This document shows, piece by piece, positions 50,813-58,777 of a stretch of 64,000 bases of DNA. Below the pieces are notes generated by a model. The model ran no database searches. It worked only from the letters and a program-made list of their open reading frames with translations, and had not been told where the DNA came from. Position numbers and translations under genes: made by a program. This stretch comes from DRVV01 sp038868255 (lineage in GTDB: Archaea; Thermoproteota; Bathyarchaeia; Bathyarchaeales; Bathycorpusculaceae): the NCBI GenBank assembly GCA_038868255.1, contig JAWCTJ010000001.1, positions 8,370 to 72,369 on the forward strand, written 5' to 3'. The stretch's first letter is position 1; each line of letters starts with the position of its first letter.

Positions 50813-51118
50813 ATGGAGCTTAAGATGCTTTCAAAGAAGGAAAATCTTCTGCTAAAACGCGTTGAAGTAAAGTTTCAAGTAGTACATAATCAAACCGGCT
50901 GCACACCCTCCAGAATGGAGATTAAAGAGGCCATAGCCAGAGAGTTGGGTAAGGATTCAGATTTGGTCTTCATCAAAAAAGTGGAGACAAAAACTGGAAC
51001 CCAAACAGCAATGGGAACAGCGCACGTGTACGATAGCATGGATCAGGCGAGACGCATTGAACCAGAGCATATAATAAAAAGAAATATTCCTGAAAAACAG
51101 AAGAAGGAGGCTGAATAG
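50813..51118 (+). CDS. rps24e: Ribosomal protein S24e
   Basis: This 101-residue S24e reads from the ATG at 50813: MELKMLSKKENLLLKRVEVK matches the family start, then GCTPSRMEIKEAIARELGK and MGTAHVYDSMDQARRIEP. An upstream in-frame ATG at 50786 would add nine residues not typical of S24e. It is followed five bases later by S27ae. Confidence 0.93.
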   Translation: MELKMLSKKENLLLKRVEVKFQVVHNQTGCTPSRMEIKEAIARELGKDSDLVFIKKVETKTGTQTAMGTAHVYDSMDQARRIEPEHIIKRNIPEKQKKEAE

Positions 51119-51123
51119 TTGAA

Positions 51124-51333
51124 ATGACTGAAGCAGAGGATAAAGAAAAGACAAAGAAAGGGACGCAGGAAAAGAAAGAAAAAGGTGTTTACTCGCTGTA
51201 TAAAATAGAAGGCGATAAGCTGGTTAGACTAAGACCCGTGTGCGAAAGATGCGGCCCAGGATACTACATGGCTGATCATGGAAACAGATATACATGTGGA
51301 CACTGCGGTTTCACACGTTACAAACACGCTTAA
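51124..51333 (+). CDS. rps27ae: Ribosomal protein S27ae
   Basis: This 69-residue S27ae has its zinc ribbon in CERCGPGYYMADHGNRYTC and CGHCGFTRYKHA. The N-terminus is a long charged stretch (EAEDKEKTKKGTQEKKEK) before GVYSLYKIEGDKLVR. The usual archaeal downstream neighbours, Kae1/Bud32, are not here. Confidence 0.94.
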   Translation: MTEAEDKEKTKKGTQEKKEKGVYSLYKIEGDKLVRLRPVCERCGPGYYMADHGNRYTCGHCGFTRYKHA

Positions 51334-51339
51334 ATTTAT
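51329..51339 (+). promoter_or_regulatory. TATA box of the gene at 51358
   Basis: CTTAAATTTAT overlaps the S27ae stop codon and lies about 24 bases before the ATG at 51358, a spacing that would give a leaderless or nearly leaderless transcript. Confidence 0.4.
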
Positions 51340-51357
51340 CGAATCCTCATTCTAAGG

Positions 51358-51795
51358 ATGAGCGAATTGATTAAAGTCAGCGTTGCCATTACAAATATTT
51401 CAGGAGAACGCTTTTGGGATACTTCAAAGTCCATCCCGCCAGTTCAGATAAGCACCAATCTCAATCTAGTCAGCATCGAGAAGAAAACTGAAGAAGAGCT
51501 TGAAGTCCCGTTTGTTCTAACAGTCAACTACAATCCCTCAGTTGCTCAAATAAACATGAAAGGAAAGGCCTATGTAGCGGGCACTAAGGATGAAATAAAC
51601 AAAATTTATTTAGAATATAAGGAAAAGAAGCCGCCTCCTCCGGCTATAGTGCAGTCCATTTCAAATATTGTCCTCGTTGAGAGCGTGGTCCTGTCCAGAA
51701 CGTTAAACATTCCGCCGCCGATCCCGCTACCTCAAATATTGCCCATAAAAGATTCTTCTGAAAAGAAGGGAACCATCGTCGATTATACTGCTTGA
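51358..51795 (+). CDS. Unknown protein, possibly SecB-like
   Basis: This 145-residue protein has alternating strands (IKVSVAITNISGERFWDT, PFVLTVNYNPSVAQINMKG) followed by KAYVAGTKDEINKIYLEYKE and a proline-rich tail (RTLNIPPPIPLPQILPI). The order of strands and the long helix resemble SecB-type chaperones such as the archaeal SecB-like proteins, but I recognise no signature motif. It probably has its own promoter overlapping S27ae and converges on rps19. Treat the SecB comparison as a guess. Confidence 0.7.
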   Translation: MSELIKVSVAITNISGERFWDTSKSIPPVQISTNLNLVSIEKKTEEELEVPFVLTVNYNPSVAQINMKGKAYVAGTKDEINKIYLEYKEKKPPPPAIVQSISNIVLVESVVLSRTLNIPPPIPLPQILPIKDSSEKKGTIVDYTA

Positions 51796-51824
51796 AATTA
51801 TAATATAAAATAAAAGTGTGATTC

Positions 51825-52229
51825 CTACTTCAGCGGAACATACATTGAAGAACGTGTGGCGCCTATTCCTGGAGTCCCATGCTTTACAGGCTTGTTGGTT
51901 ATTGCGAATTCGCCTAGATAATGCCCTATCATTTCAGGCTTAATTTCTACTGGAACGAATTCTTTGCCGTTATGCACAAGTATTGTAACACCCACCATTT
52001 CCGGCAGAATCACCATGTCCCTGCAATGAGTTTTCAATGTAACTTTTTCTCCTCTTTTCAGAGCCTCTTTTGCCTGCCTTACCTTCTCCAGCAGGATCCG
52101 CTGTTCAGGTGACAGACCTCTCACGAGGCTTCTCCGCTGCCTCGAGGGCAGCAATGTTATGAACTCGTCCATAGACATGCCCTGTAATTGATCAAGGGTG
52201 TAGCCGCGGTATGTGAACTCCTTCGGCAT
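51825..52229 (-). CDS. rps19: Ribosomal protein uS19
   Basis: This 134-residue S19 has EFTYRGYTLDQLQGMSMDEF, LLPSRQRRSLVRGL, THCRDMVILPEMVGVTILVH and KPEMIGHYLGEFAITNKPVK. It is the last gene of the L3-L4-L23-L2-S19 run. In most archaea L22 and S3 follow; here the operon stops and a convergent gene begins. Confidence 0.97.
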   Translation of the reverse strand: MPKEFTYRGYTLDQLQGMSMDEFITLLPSRQRRSLVRGLSPEQRILLEKVRQAKEALKRGEKVTLKTHCRDMVILPEMVGVTILVHNGKEFVPVEIKPEMIGHYLGEFAITNKPVKHGTPGIGATRSSMYVPLK

Positions 52230-52244
52230 ATAACAACCTCCCTA

Positions 52245-52994
52245 TTACTCCAGTTTATCTTCGGTTACTTTCTTTTTCTTTCGCCCAGCAGCTCGAGCCG
52301 CTATCAACCCGACTTTCTGACCTGGAGGCGCGTTTCTTGACACCGTTGTGACTTTCCTGGCACTTCTTTTGCTGCTTCCATAGGGGTGAACTGCGGCAAC
52401 CATAGCTCTGCCTCGGGTTCTAGGATACTTACGTCCTCTTGCTCTCATCAGGTGGAATTTAGCTCCAGCCTTGAGGAACGGCTTTTCCGTCCTACCTGCA
52501 CCTGAAACCACACCTATAGTGGCTCTACAATCGTCACTTAGGTATCTGGTTTTTCCGGATGGAAGCTTTATAAGCGTACCTTGTCCGGTGTGAGCAACGA
52601 CAGTTACATATGCGCCTGAGGATTTCGCAAGTTTACCTCCATCTCCAGGTTTAAGCTCTACATTACAGACCATTGTGCCTTCAGGTATGCTGCCTAATGG
52701 AATGATGTTTCCAACATCAACTTGAGCCTTTTCACCCATCTGAATTTGCTGTCCAACATGTAAACCCTCTGCGGCAACAACGTAACATGATTCACCGTTC
52801 TCGAAGCGTAATAAAGCAAGAGGAGCCCCGCGTCCAGGGTCATGAGTGAGTTCTTCAACAACCCCCTTTGTTAAGCTGCTCGAGGGATCTTTTGTTAAAG
52901 GCGGATAAAGGGACGGAGCTACTCTCTTATGGGTGGCAGCCCTGAATGTTGGGCCACCTCTTCCTCTTCTCTGAACCCTAATTCTCTTTCCCAA
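52245..52994 (-). CDS. rpl2: Ribosomal protein uL2
   Basis: This L2 of about 249 residues has GKRIRVQRRGRGGPTFRAAT, LLRFENGESCYVVAAEGLHV and the RAMVAAVHPYGSSKRSARKV C-terminal segment, including the His needed near the peptidyl-transferase centre. The TTG at 52994 gives the family start MGKRIRVQ and has GGTGA five bases upstream. A GTG at 53003 would add three residues. Confidence 0.97.
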   Translation of the reverse strand: MGKRIRVQRRGRGGPTFRAATHKRVAPSLYPPLTKDPSSSLTKGVVEELTHDPGRGAPLALLRFENGESCYVVAAEGLHVGQQIQMGEKAQVDVGNIIPLGSIPEGTMVCNVELKPGDGGKLAKSSGAYVTVVAHTGQGTLIKLPSGKTRYLSDDCRATIGVVSGAGRTEKPFLKAGAKFHLMRARGRKYPRTRGRAMVAAVHPYGSSKRSARKVTTVSRNAPPGQKVGLIAARAAGRKKKKVTEDKLE

Positions 52995-53012
52995 ATTTTT
53001 CACCGCATAAAT

Positions 53013-53294
53013 TTACAGTATTCCAAGTTTTATCGCAACATCAGATGCTTTAAATTCTGGACGCAATTTAACATAAGCTTTCTTTTCACCTAGAGAGGTT
53101 ATAGCAATAGTTACTTTTTCAACTTTAACGCCGAAAAGTTCTTCCACAGCCCTTTTCACATCGAGCTTTGTAGCATTCATGTTAACTATGAATGTTAGCT
53201 TATTCTCCTTTTCAACCATTAAACTTGCTGACTCAGTCATCAGCGGATAAAGTATCACGTCCTGTATATTCACGCCCTTAGTCACCCCCGCCAT
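53013..53294 (-). CDS. rpl23: Ribosomal protein uL23
   Basis: This 93-residue L23 has DVILYPLMTESASLMVEKEN, LTFIVNMNATKLDVKRAVEE and LFGVKVEKVTI, then EKKAYVKLRPEFKASDVAIK. It starts within the last 17 bases of rpl4, indicating coupled translation. Confidence 0.96.
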   Translation of the reverse strand: MAGVTKGVNIQDVILYPLMTESASLMVEKENKLTFIVNMNATKLDVKRAVEELFGVKVEKVTIAITSLGEKKAYVKLRPEFKASDVAIKLGIL

Positions 53295-54060
53295 AAAGTT
53301 TACCTAACACCTCAATAGCGCCTCTTGTCCATATTGTAAGCCTTCCAGGATGAGTGCCTGGAGCCAGATGCTCCGGGTTCAAGTCTCTAACCTTAACCAC
53401 ATCTACACCAGGCATGTTCCTTGCAGCTTTTACCACACCTCTATCCTCCACGATCACTATTAGGGGGCCTACTGCGCGTTTTATTCTTCTTCCTCTAAGT
53501 TTTCCTTTACCAGCCCTAATCTTCACACTTTCTCTGACCCTATAGATATCAGAGTACACGCCAAGTTTTATCAAGGTCTCTTCGAAGTCCTCAGTTCTGC
53601 TCAGAGCTTCTAATTCATCCACAGTTACAAGAGGGATCTGCGGGATTCCCTCTACAGAATGACCGCGAGCAGCAACGATTTCCTTAGATGCTGTGGCAGC
53701 TATTGCAGACAATAATGCCAGCTGCTTCTCTTTTTTGGAAATTTTTTTGATAATCTTCTTTTCAGGGGTTGGCGGATGCGCTACCCTACCGCCTACAGTT
53801 CCTGGGGCAAATGCACCTCTAGAAGCGGGACCTTTTGTCCTGGGGATTCTGGCGAGGCCTAATCCTACACCAAGCGACTCAGCTGTTGTCTTTTTTCCCG
53901 CCATAGGATCTCTACCTTTTGGTTGAAGCCTGCTTGATTGTATTGCTAGAACAGCCCTCTTAATAACGTCAGGTCTCACTGGAGTCATGAAAGCCAATGG
54001 CAAGTTTATTTTGCCTACGGGTTTTCCGTTAAGATCAAAGACGTTAACAGTTTTGTCCAT
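53278..54060 (-). CDS. rpl4: Ribosomal protein uL4
   Basis: This 260-residue archaeal L4 (L1e type) has VFDLNGKPVGKINLPLAFMT, ARIPRTKGPASRGAFAPGTV, GGRVAHPPTPEKK and RAGKGKLRGRRIKRAVGPLI. It lies 12 bases after rpl3. Confidence 0.97.
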   Translation of the reverse strand: MDKTVNVFDLNGKPVGKINLPLAFMTPVRPDVIKRAVLAIQSSRLQPKGRDPMAGKKTTAESLGVGLGLARIPRTKGPASRGAFAPGTVGGRVAHPPTPEKKIIKKISKKEKQLALLSAIAATASKEIVAARGHSVEGIPQIPLVTVDELEALSRTEDFEETLIKLGVYSDIYRVRESVKIRAGKGKLRGRRIKRAVGPLIVIVEDRGVVKAARNMPGVDVVKVRDLNPEHLAPGTHPGRLTIWTRGAIEVLGKLYGGGD

Positions 54061-54072
54061 GGATTTTCACCA

Positions 54073-55080
54073 CTATTTTCCCTGCGGGGATTCAATTGAG
54101 AGATATATTATTTGTGGAGGCGTCTCCGGAACCTCTCTTGGTGGACGAGCAGGATAGCGAAGTTTCACAAGTCGCTTTTTGGGACCTGGAACACTTCCCT
54201 CTATAAGTATGTAGGGGCCGCGCACTATTCCATATCTTATGAATCCACCCTTAGGTGTAACCTCATTGCCATCATTGCCTATCTTTAATATCCTTTTGTT
54301 ATATTCGGTTCTTTGATGAAATCCCATCTGCCCGGCTCTTGGCACGGAGTACATTACATGGGCGGGGTGCCATGGACCAAGCGTTCCTACTCCTCTTTTC
54401 GTTTTTCTACCTTTATGCTGCTTGATTTTTATTCCCCAACGCTTAACTGGTCCTTGAAGGCCTTTCCCTTTGGATATTGATATCACATCAACATATTGTC
54501 CTTCTTTGAAAATATCGGTTGGGCTTACGGTTTTTCCAAGAAGGCCTTTTGCATATTCAAATTGTTGTTGGATTGTTCCGCCACCTATTTCTATTTCAGA
54601 TATATCTGGTTTTTTCTTCGGGACACTTGTATTTCTTGGCTGAGCCACAGCAATTACGCGTATTTTTGCAATTTTATCCATGTTAGATTCAATTTTGCGC
54701 AGATTTTCCTCAGTGTTAAACTTCTCGGGAAGTGTTAATACCCTTTCAAGATCCTTTGGAGGGGTCTCCATCCAAACCTCGGCAAAAGTCCGCAGTCCAT
54801 GAGGTGCTTTGGCATATGCTCGTATGCAACATATGAGTAAATGCGGCGCTTCAATAACTGTAACTGGACGAACAACTTCCTTTCCGAAATTTGGAGAGCG
54901 CTTTCTATCCTCAATAGCCGCCACGTACGTCATTCCAGCTTTATACCCCATGAAGCCTAGAAGCCTAGGAGTTTCAGATTCTATCTCTGGCCAATACCGT
55001 ATTCTAGCCACAATGCTCCTAGCGCGTTTCCTAGGTGAATAAGCAAGTGAACCATGTCTAGGCTGGTGATGCTTTACCAC
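54073..55080 (-). CDS. rpl3: Ribosomal protein uL3
   Basis: This 335-residue archaeal L3 starts MVKHHQPRHGSLAYSPRKRA. VDVISISKGKGLQGPVKRWG, TKRGVGTLGPWHPAHVMYSV and GQMGFHQRTEYNKRIL are the ribosomal core motifs. The start codon is GTG, with GGGG upstream. It heads the L3-L4-L23-L2-S19 operon. Confidence 0.97.
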   Translation of the reverse strand: MVKHHQPRHGSLAYSPRKRARSIVARIRYWPEIESETPRLLGFMGYKAGMTYVAAIEDRKRSPNFGKEVVRPVTVIEAPHLLICCIRAYAKAPHGLRTFAEVWMETPPKDLERVLTLPEKFNTEENLRKIESNMDKIAKIRVIAVAQPRNTSVPKKKPDISEIEIGGGTIQQQFEYAKGLLGKTVSPTDIFKEGQYVDVISISKGKGLQGPVKRWGIKIKQHKGRKTKRGVGTLGPWHPAHVMYSVPRAGQMGFHQRTEYNKRILKIGNDGNEVTPKGGFIRYGIVRGPYILIEGSVPGPKKRLVKLRYPARPPREVPETPPQIIYLSIESPQGK

Positions 55081-55123
55081 TTGAATTTCCCCAGTTTAGC
55101 GTCTTTTAGGAAATGAGGTATTA

Positions 55124-55134
55124 GGTTATAAACA
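55124..55134 (-). promoter_or_regulatory. TATA box of the L3 operon
   Basis: On the minus strand TGTTTATAACC lies about 45 bases before the GTG at 55080, in the gap between rpl3 and the APS kinase gene. Confidence 0.45.
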
Positions 55135-55193
55135 TTACCATTAATAGACCAGCAATAAAACACTTCCAGCATCATTTTCGCACTTTTGAAATT

Positions 55194-55757
55194 TCAGACA
55201 TCCTTCTCTTGAAACATCTTCTCGATAATTGCATTAAGAATTATCTCGGCTGCTTGCTCAGGCGTAAGTTTTGAAGTATCTATGATTACTTCCGGATTTA
55301 AAGGCTCTTCGTAGGGCTGACCTACGCCAGGTACTGTTGGCGCTTTACCCTCGAAGGCTTTTTCGTATATTCTAGCCGGAGCACCATACGTCCTTTTTCT
55401 CTTTGACTCCCGCTCTATACATACCTCCAATGGGCAACGTAAGTATACTTCAATAAAGTTTGAGATTTTTTCCCTTGCAACTTCTCTATATCGCCTTAAG
55501 TTGCCAGTCGCATCTATTATGACGTTTACGCCGTTTCTGGTTAAAAGCTCAGCAATATAGACTAGTGTTGCATACACCATATCTCGCTCTTCCAGCGAGT
55601 AGGTGGGCTTGGGCGTCAAAATCTTTCGCAGTGCATCAGAGGACAGAATCTGAGCTTTCATACCTTCTTTCTCTAACGATGTTAACAGAGCTTTTGACGT
55701 AACGGACTTGCCGCTTCCGGGAAGACCGGTTATCCAGACACACCAGCCCTTACGCAG
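55194..55757 (-). CDS. cysC: Adenylylsulfate (APS) kinase, starting at CTG
   Basis: This APS-kinase family protein of about 187 residues phosphorylates APS to PAPS. The first conventional start is an ATG at 55661, but this loses the P-loop: upstream in-frame codons read RKGWCVWITGLPGSGKSVTS, the normal N-terminus. Between the preceding in-frame TAA and this text the only usable start is CTG at 55757, seven bases after a perfect GGAGGT. Later motifs are DATGNLRRYREVAREKISNF, VYLRCPLEVCIERE and GVGQPYEEPLNPEVIIDT. It is divergent from the phosphoesterase gene. No sulfate-reduction genes are nearby, so assimilation or a related nucleotide-kinase role is possible. Confidence 0.85.
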   Translation of the reverse strand: MRKGWCVWITGLPGSGKSVTSKALLTSLEKEGMKAQILSSDALRKILTPKPTYSLEERDMVYATLVYIAELLTRNGVNVIIDATGNLRRYREVAREKISNFIEVYLRCPLEVCIERESKRKRTYGAPARIYEKAFEGKAPTVPGVGQPYEEPLNPEVIIDTSKLTPEQAAEIILNAIIEKMFQEKDV

Positions 55758-55845
55758 GTTGTAAACCTCCGGAAAGATTTAATTGCATCCAAAAACTAAT
55801 TCATTAAACCCTGTTAAAAACGGTGTGCCCAAATTTGGGATTACC

Positions 55846-56622
55846 ATGCTGATTGTTCAGATATCAGATATCCACTGTGGACCCATGTTTAACTACGGAA
55901 AATTCCATGCAGCAATTGAAGAGATCAATAACCTAAATCCAGAAGTTGTAATAGTAACAGGGGATATCACCGAGAACGGTATTCTATCGGAATTTAAAAT
56001 GGCCGCTGAAGAATTTAAGAAACTAAAGGTAAAAAAGACGATATATATAAGCGGGAACCATGACTACAGATCCACAGGTTACCTGCTTTTTAAACAGTTC
56101 TTTTCCTTCAATCAAGTTACAGATCTGGGCGATGTTGTAATAGTTGTACTAAGTAGTGCTCGCCCAGACAGAGATGACGGCGAAGTAGGACACCGACAAA
56201 ACTTATGGCTTGAAAACACTCTGACCACCCATAAAGACAAGGTTAAAATCGTGGCCATTCACCACCATATAATACCTGTCCCAGATACTGGTGCGGATCA
56301 GATAACAATAGTGGATGCCGGCGACGTTCTTAGAAGTCTTGTTCAGTCCAACGTAGACTTGGTACTATGTGGACACCGACACAGACCGTGGAAGTGGGAA
56401 ATAGAAAAAATGAAGGTTATCCACGCTGGAAGCGTGTCTTGCGAAAAACTCAGAGGATTCTTTCTCAACTCCTACAATGTTATAGAAGTGAACGGCAAGA
56501 ATGTCAAAGCTAAACTGAAGATTGTAGGAGGGGAATACCTGGACTTCGAGGATATAGTCAAGAAAAGAGAGTCTAATCAGATTCCGGAGACGTATCACGG
56601 TGATTCGCTTGCAAGAGAGTAG
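55846..56622 (+). CDS. Metallophosphoesterase
   Basis: This 258-residue calcineurin-like phosphoesterase reads from the ATG at 55846 (MLIVQISDIHCGPMF). Metal-binding motifs are D-x-H (SDIH), VIVTGDITENG, ISGNHDYRST, IHHH and CGHRHRPW. The substrate may be a cyclic nucleotide or phosphodiester. A perfect 12-base palindrome CCCAAATTTGGG (55828-55839) lies just before the start. A TTG at 55783 would give a longer, atypical N-terminus. Its 3' end overlaps the convergent GIY-YIG gene by 28 bases. Confidence 0.88.
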   Translation: MLIVQISDIHCGPMFNYGKFHAAIEEINNLNPEVVIVTGDITENGILSEFKMAAEEFKKLKVKKTIYISGNHDYRSTGYLLFKQFFSFNQVTDLGDVVIVVLSSARPDRDDGEVGHRQNLWLENTLTTHKDKVKIVAIHHHIIPVPDTGADQITIVDAGDVLRSLVQSNVDLVLCGHRHRPWKWEIEKMKVIHAGSVSCEKLRGFFLNSYNVIEVNGKNVKAKLKIVGGEYLDFEDIVKKRESNQIPETYHGDSLARE

Positions 56623-57026
56623 GGTTTAAAGCCTAGGCTAGCGCATAAGTTCTCAAATAAAGCAACATTAATCCGGAATAGGTGGCTGTTGCAGTCACAA
56701 TCAGAGCATCCAAAATTTTTGATGGGAAAACCAATTTCACCAAGTTTTTTGGCTATGCTGCATTCTTCAGATTTTGCAGCATTCGTTTTAACGAAAAAAT
56801 TTACAAGGCTTACGGATTCATCACTGAGAAGATAGTCAACATGCCAAAAATTTCGCTTACGTTTTTTAAGATGACGTGCCAAACGCTTATCCAGACATCT
56901 TTGGGCGGAACCTACATAAGCATAAAAACCCTTACAGAAGTAGATCTCGCCGATGGAACCAACTTTTACAAGAACATCACGATTTATACGGATCAAAAGG
57001 ATATAAACGCCTTTCAAACACGTCAT
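56595..57026 (-). CDS. DUF123 GIY-YIG domain protein
   Basis: This 143-residue single-domain protein has GVYILLIRINRDVLVKVGSI, FCKGFYAYVGSAQRCLDKRL, RKRNFWHVDYLL and FPIKNFGCSDCDCNSHLF. These are marks of the archaeal DUF123 branch of GIY-YIG nucleases, which sometimes occurs fused to endonuclease III. Function is unknown, perhaps DNA repair. A small ORF lies 13 bases upstream on the same strand. Confidence 0.88.
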   Translation of the reverse strand: MTCLKGVYILLIRINRDVLVKVGSIGEIYFCKGFYAYVGSAQRCLDKRLARHLKKRKRNFWHVDYLLSDESVSLVNFFVKTNAAKSEECSIAKKLGEIGFPIKNFGCSDCDCNSHLFRINVALFENLCASLGFKPYSLASESP

Positions 57027-57039
57027 CTGAAATCGGTTT

Positions 57040-57147
57040 CTAGCAGAGGTACCAGGTTATTATAGCCTCGATAGCTTTTTCAGAGTAACCCATTTGCTTG
57101 AGGTTTTCCTTTAGATGTCTAATAATGTGCTGTTCGCCAATGGACAT
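57040..57147 (-). CDS. Possible 35-residue small protein
   Basis: An ATG at 57147 opens a 35-codon frame (MSIGEQHIIRHLKENLKQMG followed by YSEKAIEAIITWYLC) ending at 57040. AGGGT lies seven bases upstream of the ATG. The sequence predicts two short helices with balanced charge. It is on the strand of the aminoglycoside-kinase-like gene, whose stop is 12 bases upstream, and of the DUF123 gene. Coding is plausible but unproven. Confidence 0.35.
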   Translation of the reverse strand: MSIGEQHIIRHLKENLKQMGYSEKAIEAIITWYLC

Positions 57148-57159
57148 TAAGACCCTGTT

Positions 57160-58290
57160 TTATTTGTTCGGAATCTGAATATATAAGTTTATTTTATCTA
57201 TGATAAATTTTTCTTCGCAAATTACATTCTTCACGAAGTTTAGCAGTTTTACACGTACCTCACGGCTTAGATTCGGATACCATATGGGAGAAGCCACAAC
57301 CAAGCCCCGCCAAGCGTAGAAGGGTGGTACAACCTCCAAAATTTCCCAGTCTCCGGTTTTTTGCAGATAGTTTTCCCAAAAGAGCCTAAATAGCCTCTCA
57401 AAAACACCTTTCAATTCACCATACTTCTGAAGTGAATAGAATAGGTAATTGATCGTCATTGCTGTCAAATCGTCTGCAGGTTCGCCCCATTCCCCTCGGC
57501 TTCGGTCCAATACGGTAAAGTCTGTACCTTCACGGAACATTATATTCCATGGATGAAAATCACCGTGAACTTGGCTGAGCCTATGAACTTTGCTTTTTAG
57601 GCGCCACCGCCATTCGATACATTTCCTTTCAATTTCGATTAAATCCGACATTGTAATGTAGTCGAGTCCTAACGGATAGCTGTCCAATAGCCCCATAAGA
57701 CATTCGCTATGTCCGACGAGTTCGCGTATTCTCCTAATGTAAAGCTCAGGAGCGTTCTTTTTTAGACTATGAATCTCGACCAGATAGTTTGAAAGAGCTA
57801 AGCAACGCTCCTCATCTAGTTTTGTCGCTTCACCAAGGTCTTTAATACGATCAAGGTCTACATGATAGAGTTTGCCCTCCACATACTCTGTAATGATGAA
57901 GAATTCGCGGCAATTTCCAAGGGATTTCAGACATTCGTCAGCGGTAAAAGCGCCAACATCAATGGATCTAACATGACGAGGCAATTTATTAAATGCACAA
58001 TGCTGCCATAGTAGGATCTGGGCACGATCAGATGGAAAATCATGCCCAAATCCTCCGGGACGCATGGTTTCCAACACGATACGTTTAGTTTCACCTTTAA
58101 TGCGAAACTCAATAACATATGGGACACCATAACCAAAGCCCTTCAAATCCTTTAAGCACTTGTTTTTTTCGCAACCAAGTTGCCAAAATCCGCAAATATC
58201 CACGTCGCAACCGTATATGTTAGAGAGATACTTTCTAAGAACATTTTCCGAAAGTTCAATTGGCACACTGGATTCTCCATTAAAACTCAT
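57160..58290 (-). CDS. Aminoglycoside-phosphotransferase-like kinase
   Basis: This 376-residue APH/ChoK-fold protein has the catalytic loop VHGDFHPWNIMF and a metal-binding loop VLDRSRGEWGEPADDLTAM. RIVLETMRPGGFGHDFPSDR and FFIITEYVEGKLYHVDLDRI are in the N-lobe and hinge. The C-terminal lobe is long. Such archaeal members probably phosphorylate a metabolite rather than an antibiotic. No genes for a pathway lie next to it. Confidence 0.83.
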   Translation of the reverse strand: MSFNGESSVPIELSENVLRKYLSNIYGCDVDICGFWQLGCEKNKCLKDLKGFGYGVPYVIEFRIKGETKRIVLETMRPGGFGHDFPSDRAQILLWQHCAFNKLPRHVRSIDVGAFTADECLKSLGNCREFFIITEYVEGKLYHVDLDRIKDLGEATKLDEERCLALSNYLVEIHSLKKNAPELYIRRIRELVGHSECLMGLLDSYPLGLDYITMSDLIEIERKCIEWRWRLKSKVHRLSQVHGDFHPWNIMFREGTDFTVLDRSRGEWGEPADDLTAMTINYLFYSLQKYGELKGVFERLFRLFWENYLQKTGDWEILEVVPPFYAWRGLVVASPIWYPNLSREVRVKLLNFVKNVICEEKFIIDKINLYIQIPNK

Positions 58291-58375
58291 TCATCAATCA
58301 CCGCTAACCACACGTATAAAGGTTAGAAGATACTTAGATATAAACCTGAAAAATCAAGGGGCGGTATGCCGCATA

Positions 58376-58777
58376 TTGAAAAAACACAATAGGTTTTCAT
58401 TCGTAAAAGAGCATGGAAACCTGGCAGATATTCTAACAGATCATAAGTTAGCAGCCTTGGGCGATGCTTACATCAATTTTGCATACTCGTTAGCATTATC
58501 TGAGAGAAAAGGTCAACCATCAGGAGCCAAAGTTAAGGGCAATATACTGGCAGAGGCTTTCAGAAGGGCAGGCTTGAGAGAGTATATGCCCAAAAGGGTT
58601 ACTCGGCACATGCTGGCCGATGCAGCAGAAGCCCTTATGGTGTATGCTTGGATTAAAAGCTGCATCGAATTTGAAGAATGTGTCAAAATCTTATGTCAAG
58701 CAGAGGATCCTATCGAAGGTTTCAGCCAACTACTAATAAAGATAAAAGAAAGGATTATGACTGCAAGAACTTTTTAA
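58376..58777 (+). CDS. RNase III-fold domain protein with degenerate active site
   Basis: This protein of about 133 residues reads from TTG at 58376 (MKKHNRFSFVKEHGNLADIL). HKLAALGDAYINFAYSLALS aligns with the RNase III signature ERLEFLGD, and LADAAEALMVYAWI with its second acidic motif DxxE. The Asp of LGD and the later Asp/Glu are kept, but the two glutamates of ERLE are His and Ala. No dsRNA-binding domain is present. A longer frame upstream lies antisense to the kinase gene and is rejected. A TATA-like TTAGATATAAA at about 58337-58347 suggests a nearly leaderless start. Confidence 0.75.
   Translation: MKKHNRFSFVKEHGNLADILTDHKLAALGDAYINFAYSLALSERKGQPSGAKVKGNILAEAFRRAGLREYMPKRVTRHMLADAAEALMVYAWIKSCIEFEECVKILCQAEDPIEGFSQLLIKIKERIMTARTF

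Noticed and set aside
57160..58290. Aminoglycoside resistance gene
   Set aside because: Only the general kinase fold is recognisable; archaeal ribosomal context gives no support for an antibiotic substrate.
58160..58375. Long N-terminal extension of the RNase III-like protein
   Set aside because: It is mostly antisense to the kinase gene starting at 58290 and does not resemble the family.
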